Notes: generated by a model from the letters alone, not told the origin. A stretch of 64,000 nucleotides of DNA from Acidobacteriaceae bacterium (GCA_019240475.1 JAFAYI010000017.1:25117-89116); one strand, 5' to 3'. Positions 33,745-42,824 are shown, numbered from the stretch's first letter. A program made the numbers and translations.

Positions 33745-34317
33745 ATGGAAATCACAACACGCGCTCTCTGGACAGTTATTCATGGCATATTATTCGGTGG
33801 GCTCTATCTATTCGCATGTTCCGGCGCACTGGTAGAGCTTTATCGGCTGACTGTCTCGCCCACTTCGCCCGAATCCACTCACGGGCACGACCGCTTCATG
33901 CACATTTACCTCATCACGATGGCTGTGCTTGCGTGGGCCGCTGTGCTCAGCGGAACTTATGCGATTTACCCCTGGTATCGCGCAACGCCTCCGCCGGGAA
34001 CAGTTAATCTCTCGATGTTTCCGCAACGCCTGCTGATGTCCAGCCCTGCGACAATCGGCTGGCACTCAGTGGGAATGGAGTGGAAGGAGCACGTCGCCTG
34101 GTTCGCTCCCATTTCAATCACAATGGTCGCGTTCGTGTTCATCAGGTATGGCCGCGATCTCAGGAATCATCGCCAACTTCGGTCTGCCGTGCTCGTGTTT
34201 GCCTTGGCTTCCCTTGTTGCCGCGGGCATAGCCGGCTTTTTCGGCGCGGAGATCGACGAGTACGCACCGGTTCGCGGCGGCAGCGCCATCCAATTGACGG
34301 CCGGAGAGGCAAAGTGA
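33745..34317 (+). CDS. Integral membrane protein of unknown function
   Basis: A 190-residue protein with four predicted membrane helices (about residues 9-32, 54-75, 118-136 and 148-168). Polar loops hold histidines (THGHDRFMHIY and WHSVGMEWKEHVAWF) that could bind haem or metal, as in small cytochrome b-like proteins, but no family is recognised. It starts 51 bases after the barrel gene and overlaps the next gene as GTGA. The pair looks like one transcription unit. Confidence 0.72.
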   Translation: MEITTRALWTVIHGILFGGLYLFACSGALVELYRLTVSPTSPESTHGHDRFMHIYLITMAVLAWAAVLSGTYAIYPWYRATPPPGTVNLSMFPQRLLMSSPATIGWHSVGMEWKEHVAWFAPISITMVAFVFIRYGRDLRNHRQLRSAVLVFALASLVAAGIAGFFGAEIDEYAPVRGGSAIQLTAGEAK

Positions 34318-34661
34318 AAAGGGCGTACAATGTCTCCCCACCTGACACTCCGCCCCTGACCAACGGCTGCGCAGTGGCCGCCATTTTGTCGGCTGGCGCC
34401 GGCTGCTTTGTTCTGGCGCTCCTGGCCATCCTTGCAGATAACTCGGCCCTCGTTAGGCGCAGTCTTGTTTTTTACAAACCGACGGGCGTACTCTCAGGCG
34501 TAACCACTGTTGGCATTTTTGTGTGGCTTTTCACTTGGGGCATATTGGATTGGCGTTGGCGAAAAAAGACAGTTGCTGCAGGACGTGTTAGCGCGATTGC
34601 CCTCACACTCCTGGTTCTGAGCCTGATCCTGACGTTCCCGCCCGTTAGCGACCTGTTCTGA
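34314..34661 (+). CDS. Small integral membrane protein
   Basis: A 115-residue protein with three predicted helices (about residues 18-40, 56-74 and 88-108). No family recognised. GTG 34314 overlaps the preceding stop as GTGA and has GGAGAGG just upstream, which rules out the longer frame that opens at 34080 inside the upstream gene. It probably works with the upstream membrane protein. Confidence 0.68.
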   Translation: MKRAYNVSPPDTPPLTNGCAVAAILSAGAGCFVLALLAILADNSALVRRSLVFYKPTGVLSGVTTVGIFVWLFTWGILDWRWRKKTVAAGRVSAIALTLLVLSLILTFPPVSDLF

Positions 34662-34679
34662 TATTGGCGAGGTTTAAAT

Positions 34680-34768
34680 TGGTGCTGGAGGTGGGGGTCG
34701 AACCCACATGTTCAGTGAAGAACGCGGGATTTTGAGTCCCGTGCGTCTGCCAGTTCCGCCACTCCAGC
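34680..34768 (-). tRNA. tRNA-Leu (anticodon CAA)
   Basis: On the minus strand the sequence folds as a class II tRNA: acceptor GCTGGAG pairs with CTCCAGC, discriminator A and an encoded CCA. The anticodon stem is CGGGA/TCCCG around loop CTCAAAA, so the anticodon is CAA. A long variable arm and the T-arm GTGGGTTCGACCCCCAC follow. The length is 86 bases plus CCA, usual for tRNA-Leu. Its 3' end faces the accessory region on the left, where a degraded copy of the same end lies at 24377-24402. Confidence 0.95.
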
Positions 34769-34838
34769 AACGACCGAAAAACAACCTGAGTATATCAACG
34801 GCTCGCGGCGAAAGGCAGTGCTCCGAAGGAGAGCGATT

Positions 34839-35462
34839 CTAAAAACCGGCGCGCTCAAAATCGGTCGTCGACTGCCAGCTCGCCAGGCCTGGAAGCCGCA
34901 CACCGAAATACGATTCGATTTCTTGCTGTGTACCGGGGATGTAAGCCCCCTCCCAGTTCCTCACCACGCGTCCCGACTTGCTGACTAAAAGAGTTTCCGG
35001 TGTACCAGTGAGTTTCAAGGTCTTGCGAATATCGGCCCCGTCATCGGTAAAGACCGGAGCTTCATGGTGGGCTGCCAAGAGGTATTTAGGCAGTCCGTCC
35101 ACGTCGGGGGTGTAGCTAACCACGCGATACTCGCGGCCCACGCGCGCGGCAAGGGCAGCGAAGTTGGCCGCATTTTTCTGACACCACCGGCAGTTCGGAC
35201 TGAAGTAATAGATGAGAGTGCCTTTGGGCGCGTCACTGTACCGGATTTGTTCTATAACGTCACTCGCGCCGGGAATTACCTCGCGGGCGCGGAACTCGGG
35301 GACCGCCTCACCGACGGCCAAGCCATGCATCTGCAGGACGGCAGGCCGCGAGCGCTTAAGCTGCCATGCAAGCAGCACGTTGAGCGCGAGAGAAGCGGCC
35401 AAGATAACTGCAAGACCCTCGTTTCTCAATGGATTGATCAGGCTGAGAATCTTTGACCGCAT
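34839..35462 (-). CDS. Membrane-anchored thioredoxin-like (TlpA/redoxin) protein
   Basis: A 207-residue protein with one N-terminal membrane anchor (about residues 17-35) and a thioredoxin fold outside the cytoplasm. The active-site motif is CRWC, near residue 90, in YYFSPNCRWCQKN. The cis-Pro loop follows in TGTPETLLV near 157. TlpA-like proteins reduce or isomerise disulfides in the periplasm. The gene lies 59 bases after a small six-cysteine exported protein in the same direction, a plausible client. ATG 35462. Confidence 0.87.
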   Translation of the reverse strand: MRSKILSLINPLRNEGLAVILAASLALNVLLAWQLKRSRPAVLQMHGLAVGEAVPEFRAREVIPGASDVIEQIRYSDAPKGTLIYYFSPNCRWCQKNAANFAALAARVGREYRVVSYTPDVDGLPKYLLAAHHEAPVFTDDGADIRKTLKLTGTPETLLVSKSGRVVRNWEGAYIPGTQQEIESYFGVRLPGLASWQSTTDFERAGF

Positions 35463-35521
35463 ATCTCTCGCGCAACTAACATCGGCCGGCTACGTCACAG
35501 AGCTGTCCGGCGCGCGCACCG

Positions 35522-35734
35522 TTACTCCTTGACGCACTCGGCGCCGTTCAGCCCAGGTTGTGGGTCGAAGCAAGCGCCCTCGCAGAGATATCCCTTTTGG
35601 CACGGGACTCTCGATCCACATATGCACGCGGCCGCGTGTGCCCGGGCCTGCGGGGGCGCCGCGAGGGTCCAAGCCACGAAGCCGAATACTGGTAAAGAGC
35701 AGCAGCAGAGCAAATACCTTAATTTGCGCGACAT
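35522..35734 (-). CDS. Small exported six-cysteine protein
   Basis: A 70-residue protein with a signal peptide (cysteines 10-12 in the hydrophobic part, cleavage region near AHA at 32-34) and a compact mature part with six cysteines at 37, 39, 45, 51, 55 and 67. The spacing suggests three disulfides. GGAGGTGG sits just before ATG 35734. No known family is recognised. It is followed by the thioredoxin-like gene and probably cotranscribed with it. A larger frame over the same bases (35490-35888) lacks a signal peptide and is rejected. Confidence 0.7.
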   Translation of the reverse strand: MSRKLRYLLCCCSLPVFGFVAWTLAAPPQARAHAAACICGSRVPCQKGYLCEGACFDPQPGLNGAECVKE

Positions 35735-35856
35735 TTAAGCCACCTCCAGTGCATTTACAACAAAGGCGGATGCCTTCCAGGGTGAGCATAAATCCAGAGG
35801 CGATTGTAGTCAATCGATTTTTGTAGATCTGCCAAGAATTCAGAATACTTGCGCAT

Positions 35857-36501
35857 TTACTCGGAGCATAAGTCGCGGAATGGGCCAATCACGTCCTTGT
35901 CGATAGCAAAGCGGCCCTTGCTCAGGTCGTGCCCGGCGCGATCGACGAAGGTCAGCCCGGTGCGTGAAGGGATGAGTCGAACGGCGGCAGTAATTTCTTG
36001 CGGAGAACCGAAAGGGTCGTTTGTTCCGTGCACGAAATAAGCCGGGACCCGAAGCGAGCCAAAGTGGGCCGTGCGAAGATGGGCGGGCTTGTCGGGAGGA
36101 TGCAGAGGATACGAGAGCAACAGGAGGCCTTCGCACAGGTTCGAAACTTCGGCTGCGAGAAGCGTAACTTGTCGTCCGCCGTAGGAATGGCCGCCTGCAA
36201 AAACCGGCCCACTCACGAGAGAGCGCATGGCATCTAGCGCTGCACGGATGCCGGATCGGTCTTCGATGGCGGATGAAGGATGCGGCGGTCCGAAGGCGCG
36301 CCGGACACGAAAAGGCAAATCGAAGCGGAGAACGCACATGCCCGCTCCGCAAAAGGCGTTGGCGACCGCAACCAGGAGCGCGCTCGTGCAGTTGGCGCCG
36401 GCTCCATGCGTCAAGACCAAGCCATTTTCCGACGGCGTTGCGGGCTGGTGAAGGAACCCGCGAACCGAGTCCTTTTCAAAGCGCACGATGTCATCAGGCA
36501 T
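35857..36501 (-). CDS. Alpha/beta hydrolase of the KANL3/Tex30 type
   Basis: A 214-residue hydrolase. Catalytic elements are visible: the oxyanion region THGAGANCTS near residue 32, the nucleophile elbow GGHSYGGR near 107, the Asp in VHGTNDPFG near 163 and His in AGHDLSKG near 191. Such small hydrolases act on ester or peptide-like substrates in the cytoplasm; the substrate is unknown. ATG 36501 gives a normal family N-terminus. A GTG at 36600 would overlap the divergent actA start. The stop lies 122 bases past the six-cysteine gene. Confidence 0.85.
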   Translation of the reverse strand: MPDDIVRFEKDSVRGFLHQPATPSENGLVLTHGAGANCTSALLVAVANAFCGAGMCVLRFDLPFRVRRAFGPPHPSSAIEDRSGIRAALDAMRSLVSGPVFAGGHSYGGRQVTLLAAEVSNLCEGLLLLSYPLHPPDKPAHLRTAHFGSLRVPAYFVHGTNDPFGSPQEITAAVRLIPSRTGLTFVDRAGHDLSKGRFAIDKDVIGPFRDLCSE

Positions 36502-36593
36502 GCTCACCGCCAAAATCAAATCGTAAAGGAGAGCCTTTGTATACTCGTGTATTGGTTTTGCTTCGAAGTCTTTCGTGAGTTGCCTGAACTCGT

Positions 36594-37244
36594 ATGCCAC
36601 AACTGTTTCGACCTAGTGCGAATACTGTCGCTAAGGTCTCCATAGCCGCGGTCGTTTTGCTGTTGGGCGGCACGCTCGCGGTTGCGTATATCACCGACCG
36701 GGGAGATTGGACCACCTCGATCCGGATGGCGCCGGAGCAGCCCATCCCGTTCAGCCATAAGCACCATGTGAAGGACGACGGCATCGATTGCCGCTATTGC
36801 CACACGGGCGTGGAGACTTCCGGATACGCCGGGCTTCCGCCGACTGAAACGTGCATGACGTGCCACTCGCAGATCTGGTCGAACGCAACGCTGACGCAGC
36901 CCATCCGCGATAGCTGGGCGAGCGGCAAGTCCATTGAATGGGTGCGGGTGCACGATCTGCCGGACTTCGTCTACTTCAATCACAGCATCCATATCAACAA
37001 AGGGATTGGCTGTTCGACTTGTCACGGGCGCGTGGACGAGATGCCGCTCACCTATCGCGTGAACAATCTATATATGGAGTGGTGCGTGAATTGCCATCGC
37101 AATCCCGCTAAATACATCCGCCCGAAATCGGAAGTGTTCAATATCGAGTATCAATATCCGGCGAACCAGGCAGAGCTTGGGCCGCAACTTGTCAAGGAGT
37201 ATCACGTGCAGTCTTTGACCGATTGCGTGACGTGCCACCGATGA
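36594..37244 (+). CDS. actA: ACIII subunit ActA, pentahaem cytochrome c
   Basis: First gene of the alternative complex III operon. The 216-residue product has one N-terminal membrane anchor and five CxxCH haem motifs: CRYCH, CMTCH, CSTCH, CVNCH and CVTCH. It transfers electrons in the periplasm from the ActB side of the complex to the cytochrome c acceptor. The count of five matches ActA. ATG 36594; its stop overlaps the actB start as ATGA. The divergent hydrolase start is 92 bases away, leaving a promoter between. Confidence 0.95.
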   Translation: MPQLFRPSANTVAKVSIAAVVLLLGGTLAVAYITDRGDWTTSIRMAPEQPIPFSHKHHVKDDGIDCRYCHTGVETSGYAGLPPTETCMTCHSQIWSNATLTQPIRDSWASGKSIEWVRVHDLPDFVYFNHSIHINKGIGCSTCHGRVDEMPLTYRVNNLYMEWCVNCHRNPAKYIRPKSEVFNIEYQYPANQAELGPQLVKEYHVQSLTDCVTCHR

Positions 37245-40200
37245 AAGAGTCGTTGGTTTCTTTAGAGTCGCTGCTCGAGAAGAGCAAGCCGAAGCTGGAC
37301 GTGCAGGCTCTGCGCGAGAGATTGGCGGCGGGGCGCGGGCCGGCATTCTGGCGAACGCTCGAAGAAGCAGCGGAGAGCGAAGAGCTGCGGGAGTATGTAG
37401 AGCAGGAGTTCCCGGGTCTCTCCGGACAGATTCCGCAAGGGGTAAACCGGCGAAGCTTATTGAAGGTCATGGGCGCGTCGCTTGCAATGGCGGGCGCGGC
37501 AGCCTGCACGAAGCAACCGAAAGAATTGATCGTGCCGTACGTGCGGCAGCCGGAGAACGTGATTCCAGGGCTTCCGCTGTTCTACGCGACGGCAATGCCG
37601 ATCGGAGGGTACGCGCGCGGACTGCTGGTAGAGAGCCATCTGAACCGGCCCACAAAGGTGGAAGGCAACCCGGATCATCCGGCCAGCCTGGGATCGACAA
37701 CGATATTCGAGCAGGCTTCCGTTCTAAATCTTTACGATCCGGATCGGTCTGAGACGGTCTTGCATGAAGGCCGGCTGAGTATCTGGAGCGATTTCACGGG
37801 CGCATTCAGCTCCGAAGCGCAATCGTTGGGTATGCGGAAGGGCGAAGGGCTGGCCATTTTGAGCGGCCCGACGACATCGCCGACCTTGATCGACCAGATG
37901 AACCGGCTGCGGCAGCAGTGGCCCACCGCGAAGTGGTATGTGCACGACGCGTGCGTGAATCCGGCGATTGCGAGCGCAGCGAAGAAGATTGCGGGGCGCA
38001 CGGCGTTGGTCACCTACGACCTTTCGCAGGCCGATGTGATCGTGAGCCTGGAGAGCGATTTTCTGAACGTGGGACCTGCGGCCCTACTCAATGCGCGGCA
38101 ATTTGCGGCGCGGAGAGCGATTGATAACGGCGAGACGCCGGTACGGTTGTATGCAATCGAATCGGGTCCGACGGTGAGCGGATCGCTTGCCGATCATCAT
38201 CTACCGGTGAAGAGCAGCGCCATTCCGGGCATTGCATATCAACTGGCAAAGGCGTGCGGAGTCGCCGCGCCGGATGTGGCCGCAAGCGCGCCGGGGTGGT
38301 TGAACGGCGTAGCGCAGGATCTGAATAATACAAAGGGACGCTCTGTGGTGATTCCCGGCGAATTTCAGCCGGAGAGCGTGCATCTTGCGGCGTACGCGAT
38401 CAACGAAGCACTCGGCAATGTAGGCAAGACGGTGCGCGTCATGCAAGGCGTGGAACCGGATGATACGCACACGCTCGAAGAACTGACCACCGATCTGAAC
38501 AGCGGCCATGTGGAAACGCTACTGATTCTCGGCCCGAACCCGGTATACACGGCTCCGGCTTCGCTGGGCTTTGCCGGCGCGATCCGGAAGGCGCGACTAG
38601 TGGTGCGGCTCGGTCAATTCTTCGATGAGACATCGCGGTTGAGCCACTGGCACATACCGGAGGCTCATTATCTCGAAACGTGGTCGGACTCGCGAGCATT
38701 CGACGGCACGGTGACGATCCAGCAGCCGCTGATTGAGCCGTTATACAACGGCAAATCCGCGCACGAGATTCTTTCGATTCTGCTAGGCAAGCCGGACCAG
38801 AGTTCGCACGACACCGTGAAGGGTTACTGGCAATCGCAGGGCCAAGGTCAAAACAAGACCGGCGGCGACTTCGACGCCATGTGGAAACGCTCACTGCACG
38901 ACGGGGTCGTAGCGGGCTCGGCAGTAGGAACGGTAAACGGCAAAGCGGTGGCGCTGGCCGCGCTCGCAAACGGCGCGGTGAGCGGGCTCGAAGTCGTGTT
39001 CCGGCCGGATCCGACGATTGCGGACGGAACGTATTCGAATAACGGTTGGATGCAGGAGCTGCCGAAGCCGCAAAGCAAAATGACGTGGGACAACGTAGTT
39101 TCGATCAGTCCCAAGAACGCCGCCGATATGAAAGTCACGATCGGCGACATGCTGCGCGTGACGGTGGAAGGCCGCACCGTGACCGGGCCGGCGTGGATTC
39201 TGCCGGGCCATGCGGAAGATTCGGTGACGGTGCACTTCGGCTACGGGCGCGAAGGCTCCGGACGCGTGGGCAACAAGATCGGGTACAACGCGTTCGCGAT
39301 TCAGACGCATGCGACGCCGTATTTCGCGAGCGGCACGATTCAGAAGACGGGCGAGCACTACCGGCTGGCGAACGTGCAAGAGACGCAGACCATGGCGGGA
39401 CGCGATCCCGTGCGCGTGGCGACTCTGGCAGAGTTTCGCGAGCATCCGAATTTTCCAACCGAAGAAGAACCGCCGCTGCCCATGGACGAATCGCTCTACA
39501 AGCCATGGCCGTATACGGGCTATAAGTGGGCGATGGCGATCGACCTGAATATCTGCACGGGGTGCAGCGCGTGCATTATTGCGTGCCAGGCGGAGAACAA
39601 CATTGCCGTAGTGGGCAAGGACCAGGTGGCGCGCGGGCGGCACATGCATTGGATTCGAGTGGACCGCTACTACGCGGGCGATCTGGACAGCCCGGCGATG
39701 TACAACCAACCGGTGCCATGCATGCACTGCGAGCAGGCGCCGTGCGAAGTGGTTTGCCCGGTGGCGGCGACGGTGCACAGCACAGAAGGCTTGAATGAGA
39801 TGGTCTACAACCGCTGCGTGGGGACGCGGTATTGCTCCAACAACTGTCCCTACAAGGTGCGGCGGTTCAACTTCTATCTCTATTCGGACTGGAACACGCA
39901 GAGCCTATACGGGGTGCGCAATCCGGATGTGACGGTGCGCAGCCGCGGCGTGATGGAGAAGTGCTCCTATTGCGTGCAGCGAATTCAGGAGATGAAAATC
40001 CAGACCGAGAAAGAGAACAGGCGCGTTCGGGACGGAGAGATTCTGACGGCTTGCCAGCAGGTTTGCCCGACGCAGGCGATCACCTTCGGGGATTTGAGCG
40101 ATCCGGACAGCAAAGTCTCGAAATTGCAGAAGCTGAAACGAGTGTACGGGCTGCTCGACGACTTGAACACGCGGCCGCGCACGAAATACCTGGGATTCGT

Positions 40201-40252
40201 GCGGAATCCGAATGAGGCGCTGAGAGGTCAAAGTGCAAACTCCAGAGGTTGA
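37241..40252 (+). CDS. actB: ACIII subunit ActB, molybdopterin-like plus four-cluster ferredoxin fusion
   Basis: A 1003-residue periplasmic subunit. A twin-arginine signal (NRRSLLKVMG near residue 68) precedes a lipobox-like AAAC near 88. Residues about 95-740 resemble the molybdopterin-oxidoreductase fold but lack obvious cofactor residues, as known for ActB. Residues about 765-985 hold the iron-sulfur part with motifs CTGCSACIIAC, CMHCEQAPC, CVGTRYCSNNC and CSYCV/ACQQVCP. The iron-sulfur chain carries electrons from quinol oxidation toward the haems of ActA. It overlaps actC by 20 bases. Confidence 0.94.
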   Translation: MKESLVSLESLLEKSKPKLDVQALRERLAAGRGPAFWRTLEEAAESEELREYVEQEFPGLSGQIPQGVNRRSLLKVMGASLAMAGAAACTKQPKELIVPYVRQPENVIPGLPLFYATAMPIGGYARGLLVESHLNRPTKVEGNPDHPASLGSTTIFEQASVLNLYDPDRSETVLHEGRLSIWSDFTGAFSSEAQSLGMRKGEGLAILSGPTTSPTLIDQMNRLRQQWPTAKWYVHDACVNPAIASAAKKIAGRTALVTYDLSQADVIVSLESDFLNVGPAALLNARQFAARRAIDNGETPVRLYAIESGPTVSGSLADHHLPVKSSAIPGIAYQLAKACGVAAPDVAASAPGWLNGVAQDLNNTKGRSVVIPGEFQPESVHLAAYAINEALGNVGKTVRVMQGVEPDDTHTLEELTTDLNSGHVETLLILGPNPVYTAPASLGFAGAIRKARLVVRLGQFFDETSRLSHWHIPEAHYLETWSDSRAFDGTVTIQQPLIEPLYNGKSAHEILSILLGKPDQSSHDTVKGYWQSQGQGQNKTGGDFDAMWKRSLHDGVVAGSAVGTVNGKAVALAALANGAVSGLEVVFRPDPTIADGTYSNNGWMQELPKPQSKMTWDNVVSISPKNAADMKVTIGDMLRVTVEGRTVTGPAWILPGHAEDSVTVHFGYGREGSGRVGNKIGYNAFAIQTHATPYFASGTIQKTGEHYRLANVQETQTMAGRDPVRVATLAEFREHPNFPTEEEPPLPMDESLYKPWPYTGYKWAMAIDLNICTGCSACIIACQAENNIAVVGKDQVARGRHMHWIRVDRYYAGDLDSPAMYNQPVPCMHCEQAPCEVVCPVAATVHSTEGLNEMVYNRCVGTRYCSNNCPYKVRRFNFYLYSDWNTQSLYGVRNPDVTVRSRGVMEKCSYCVQRIQEMKIQTEKENRRVRDGEILTACQQVCPTQAITFGDLSDPDSKVSKLQKLKRVYGLLDDLNTRPRTKYLGFVRNPNEALRGQSANSRG

Positions 40253-41657
40253 AGAGCGCGAGCCGAAGGAACTGATACCCGATCCCGGGCCGAGTAGCAT
40301 TCTTGGGCCGGGGCACACCTACAACTCGGTCACGCAGAGGATCGCCGGGGTTGTGTTCCTGCCCTGGAAACGCACGCCGAAGAAGTGGATGGTGGGCGCG
40401 TTCATCGCGTTTTGTTTCGTGAACCTGTTGATGCTCGCAATGGGTTATCTATTCCTGCGGGGCATTGGTATCTGGGGCGTCAACATTCCCATCGGCTGGG
40501 GGTTCGCGATCATCAATTTCGTCTGGTGGATCGGTATCGGCCATGCCGGTACGCTGATTTCCGCGGTCTTCTTCCTGCTGAAACAGGACTGGCGCACATC
40601 CATCAATCGCTTCTCGGAAGCCATGACGCTGTTTGCGGTGGCTTGCGCCGGCATGTTCCCGATCTTGCACCTCGGCCGTCCATGGCTCGCCTATTGGCTG
40701 TTCCCCTATCCCAATTCCATGTGGCTATGGCCGCAGCCGCGCAGCCCGCTCGAATGGGACGTGTTCGCCGTATCGACTTACGGAACCGTATCGCTCGTGT
40801 TCTGGTACGTCGGACTGATTCCCGATCTAGCCAGTCTGCGCGATTCCGCGAACAAGTTGTGGATCCAGCGGTTTTACGGCATCCTTTCGCTTGGATGGCG
40901 CGGCTCAGCCATTCACTGGCACCGCTATCAGAAGGCGTATCTGCTGCTGGCCGGCCTTTCGACGCCGCTGGTGCTCTCCGTACACACGATCGTGAGCTTC
41001 GACTTCGCCATCAGCATCCTGCCGGGATGGCACACGACGATTTTTCCGCCTTACTTTGTCGCAGGCGCCATTTATTCCGGATTCGCGATGGTGCTGACGC
41101 TGATTATTCCGCTGCGCGCCTGGTACAACCTGCGCGATCTGATCACGCTGCGGCATATCGAGGCGGCGGCGAAGGTGATGCTGGGCACCGGATTGATCGT
41201 CGCCTACGGCTATTCGATGGAAGCGTTCTTTTCGTGGTACAGCGGCGACAAATACGAAAGCTTCATGTATTGGAACCGCATGACCGGTCCATACGGCTTC
41301 ACGTACGCGCTGCTGATTCTCTGCAATATCGCACTGCCGCAGGCCTTATGGTCGAGGCGTGTGCGGCACAATATCGTGCTCGTCTGGATTCTTTCGATCA
41401 TTATCAACATCGGCATGTGGCTCGAGCGGTTCGTGATTGTGGTGACGAGCTTGCATCGCGACTTTCTGCCGTCCTCCTGGGGGATTTACATCCCGACGAA
41501 ATGGGACTGGGCAACTTACGCGGGCACGCTTGGCTTCTTCATGTTCCTGATCTTCCTGTTCGTGCGATGGTTGCCTTCGATTTCAATATTCGAGGTGCGC
41601 GAGGTTGTGCACCACGAAGAGGTTTCGATGGAGCCGGCGGTTGAGGGCAAGATATGA
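40233..41657 (+). CDS. actC: ACIII subunit ActC, NrfD-type quinol-oxidising membrane subunit
   Basis: A 474-residue NrfD/PsrC-family protein with about ten membrane helices. It carries the quinol-binding side of the complex: helix region WWIGIGHAGTLISAV near residue 105, PILHLGRPWLAYW near 145 and MLERFVIV-like segment near 395. Electrons pass from here to ActB. GTG 40233 lies 20 bases inside actB. Its stop overlaps actD as ATGA. Confidence 0.94.
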   Translation: MQTPEVEEREPKELIPDPGPSSILGPGHTYNSVTQRIAGVVFLPWKRTPKKWMVGAFIAFCFVNLLMLAMGYLFLRGIGIWGVNIPIGWGFAIINFVWWIGIGHAGTLISAVFFLLKQDWRTSINRFSEAMTLFAVACAGMFPILHLGRPWLAYWLFPYPNSMWLWPQPRSPLEWDVFAVSTYGTVSLVFWYVGLIPDLASLRDSANKLWIQRFYGILSLGWRGSAIHWHRYQKAYLLLAGLSTPLVLSVHTIVSFDFAISILPGWHTTIFPPYFVAGAIYSGFAMVLTLIIPLRAWYNLRDLITLRHIEAAAKVMLGTGLIVAYGYSMEAFFSWYSGDKYESFMYWNRMTGPYGFTYALLILCNIALPQALWSRRVRHNIVLVWILSIIINIGMWLERFVIVVTSLHRDFLPSSWGIYIPTKWDWATYAGTLGFFMFLIFLFVRWLPSISIFEVREVVHHEEVSMEPAVEGKI

Positions 41658-42211
41658 GCCACGAACTGACGCTCAGTGAGATTCCGGCGATTCACGGCGC
41701 GATGGGAGAATTCGAAACACCGGAAGCTCTGCGGGCAGCGTGCCAGCGCGCGTATGCGGAAGGCTACCGGCGCATGGACGCCTATGCGCCGATGCCGGTG
41801 GCGGGATTGGCGGAGGCGATCGGATTCCGCAAAAACAAAGTGGCGCTGGCGGTTTTGATCGGCGGCATTTGCGGAGCTTCGGGCGGGTATGGACTGCTGT
41901 GCTGGATTACGATCATCGCCTATCCGCATAATGTCGGCGGACGCCCGCTGCATAGCTGGCCGGCCTACATTCCGATTACCTTCGAATGCATGATTCTCCT
42001 TGCGGCGCTGACAGCGCTGGTGAGCATGCTGGCCATGAACGGTTTGCCGAAACCGTATCACCCGGTGTTCAACGTGCCGGCATTCGACCGGGCCTCCATC
42101 GACAAATTCTTTCTGTGCATCGAATCGACGGACCCGAAGTTTGAAACCGAAGACACACTGGCTTTTCTGCGGGATCTGGGAGCGACGGAGGTGAGCGTTG
42201 TACCGGCGTAA
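41654..42211 (+). CDS. actD: ACIII subunit ActD (DUF3341)
   Basis: A 185-residue membrane subunit with two helices (about 58-85 and 103-127), of the DUF3341 family. The signature GGRPLHSWPAYIPITFE near residue 95 is typical. In ACIII it packs next to ActC and its cytoplasmic part ends in a compact domain with FFLCIESTDP. The start and stop overlap both neighbours. Confidence 0.92.
   Translation: MSHELTLSEIPAIHGAMGEFETPEALRAACQRAYAEGYRRMDAYAPMPVAGLAEAIGFRKNKVALAVLIGGICGASGGYGLLCWITIIAYPHNVGGRPLHSWPAYIPITFECMILLAALTALVSMLAMNGLPKPYHPVFNVPAFDRASIDKFFLCIESTDPKFETEDTLAFLRDLGATEVSVVPA
42187..42192 (+). promoter_or_regulatory. Ribosome-binding site supporting a TTG start
   Basis: GGAGGT five bases before TTG 42198. 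It favours this start over an ATG at 42216 for actE and shows that TTG is used in this genome. Confidence 0.6.
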
Positions 42212-42824
42212 AGTGATGGCGGGCGTGGTGCTGGCGGGCGCGCTGGGATTAACCGCATGCCGCCAGGACATGCACAATCAGCCGCGTTACAAACCGTTCG
42301 CCGCGACTTCTTTCTTCGGAGACGGGCGATCGGCGCGGCCGGCCATTGAAGATACCGTGGCGCGCGGACAACTGCATCTCGACCAGGCGCGATACACGGG
42401 TAAAGAGAACGGCAAGGACATCTCGTATTTTCCGATTCAGATTACGCGGGCAGATGTGGCGCGGGGACAGGAACGATTCAATATCTTCTGTTCGCCCTGT
42501 CATGGAAGATTGGGCGATGGGCACGGCATGATTGTGAGTCGGGGTTTGCGCCAGCCGCCGAGCTATTACGACCCGCGGCTGGTGAACGCTCCTGTAGGAC
42601 ATTTTTTCGACGTTATGACAAATGGCTATGGCGCGATGTACAGCTACGCATCGCGCGTTCCTGTAGATGACCGTTGGCGGATCGCATCCTATATTAGAGC
42701 GCTGCAGGCGAGCGCGGCAGGCGCGAGCGCCGGCGCCTCCCAGAATGGCGCGGCGAGTCCGCAGAATGGCGCGGTTTCGCAAAACGGCGCTGGGCAGAGC
42801 GGACGCGCGGGAGGGCTGCAGTGA
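42198..42824 (+). CDS. actE: ACIII subunit ActE, lipoprotein cytochrome c
   Basis: A 208-residue monohaem cytochrome c lipoprotein. The signal peptide ends with lipobox LTAC near residue 21. The haem motif is CSPCH near 99. The C-terminal 35 residues are a low-complexity run of SQNGA-like units, absent from the catalytic fold. TTG 42198 has a strong ribosome-binding site. The stop overlaps actF as GTGA. ActE serves as a carrier or additional haem in the complex. Confidence 0.92.
   Translation: MYRRKVMAGVVLAGALGLTACRQDMHNQPRYKPFAATSFFGDGRSARPAIEDTVARGQLHLDQARYTGKENGKDISYFPIQITRADVARGQERFNIFCSPCHGRLGDGHGMIVSRGLRQPPSYYDPRLVNAPVGHFFDVMTNGYGAMYSYASRVPVDDRWRIASYIRALQASAAGASAGASQNGAASPQNGAVSQNGAGQSGRAGGLQ

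Noticed and set aside
35490..35888. 132-residue frame over the six-cysteine gene
   Set aside because: A different frame from the small protein; it lacks a signal peptide, whereas the small gene has a strong ribosome-binding site.
38891..39778. 295-residue open frame opposite actB
   Set aside because: Antisense to a certain gene, histidine- and arginine-rich, no start signal.
42213..42216. ATG 42216 as the actE start
   Set aside because: TTG 42198 has GGAGGT at ideal distance; the ATG has none and would shorten the signal peptide's basic part.
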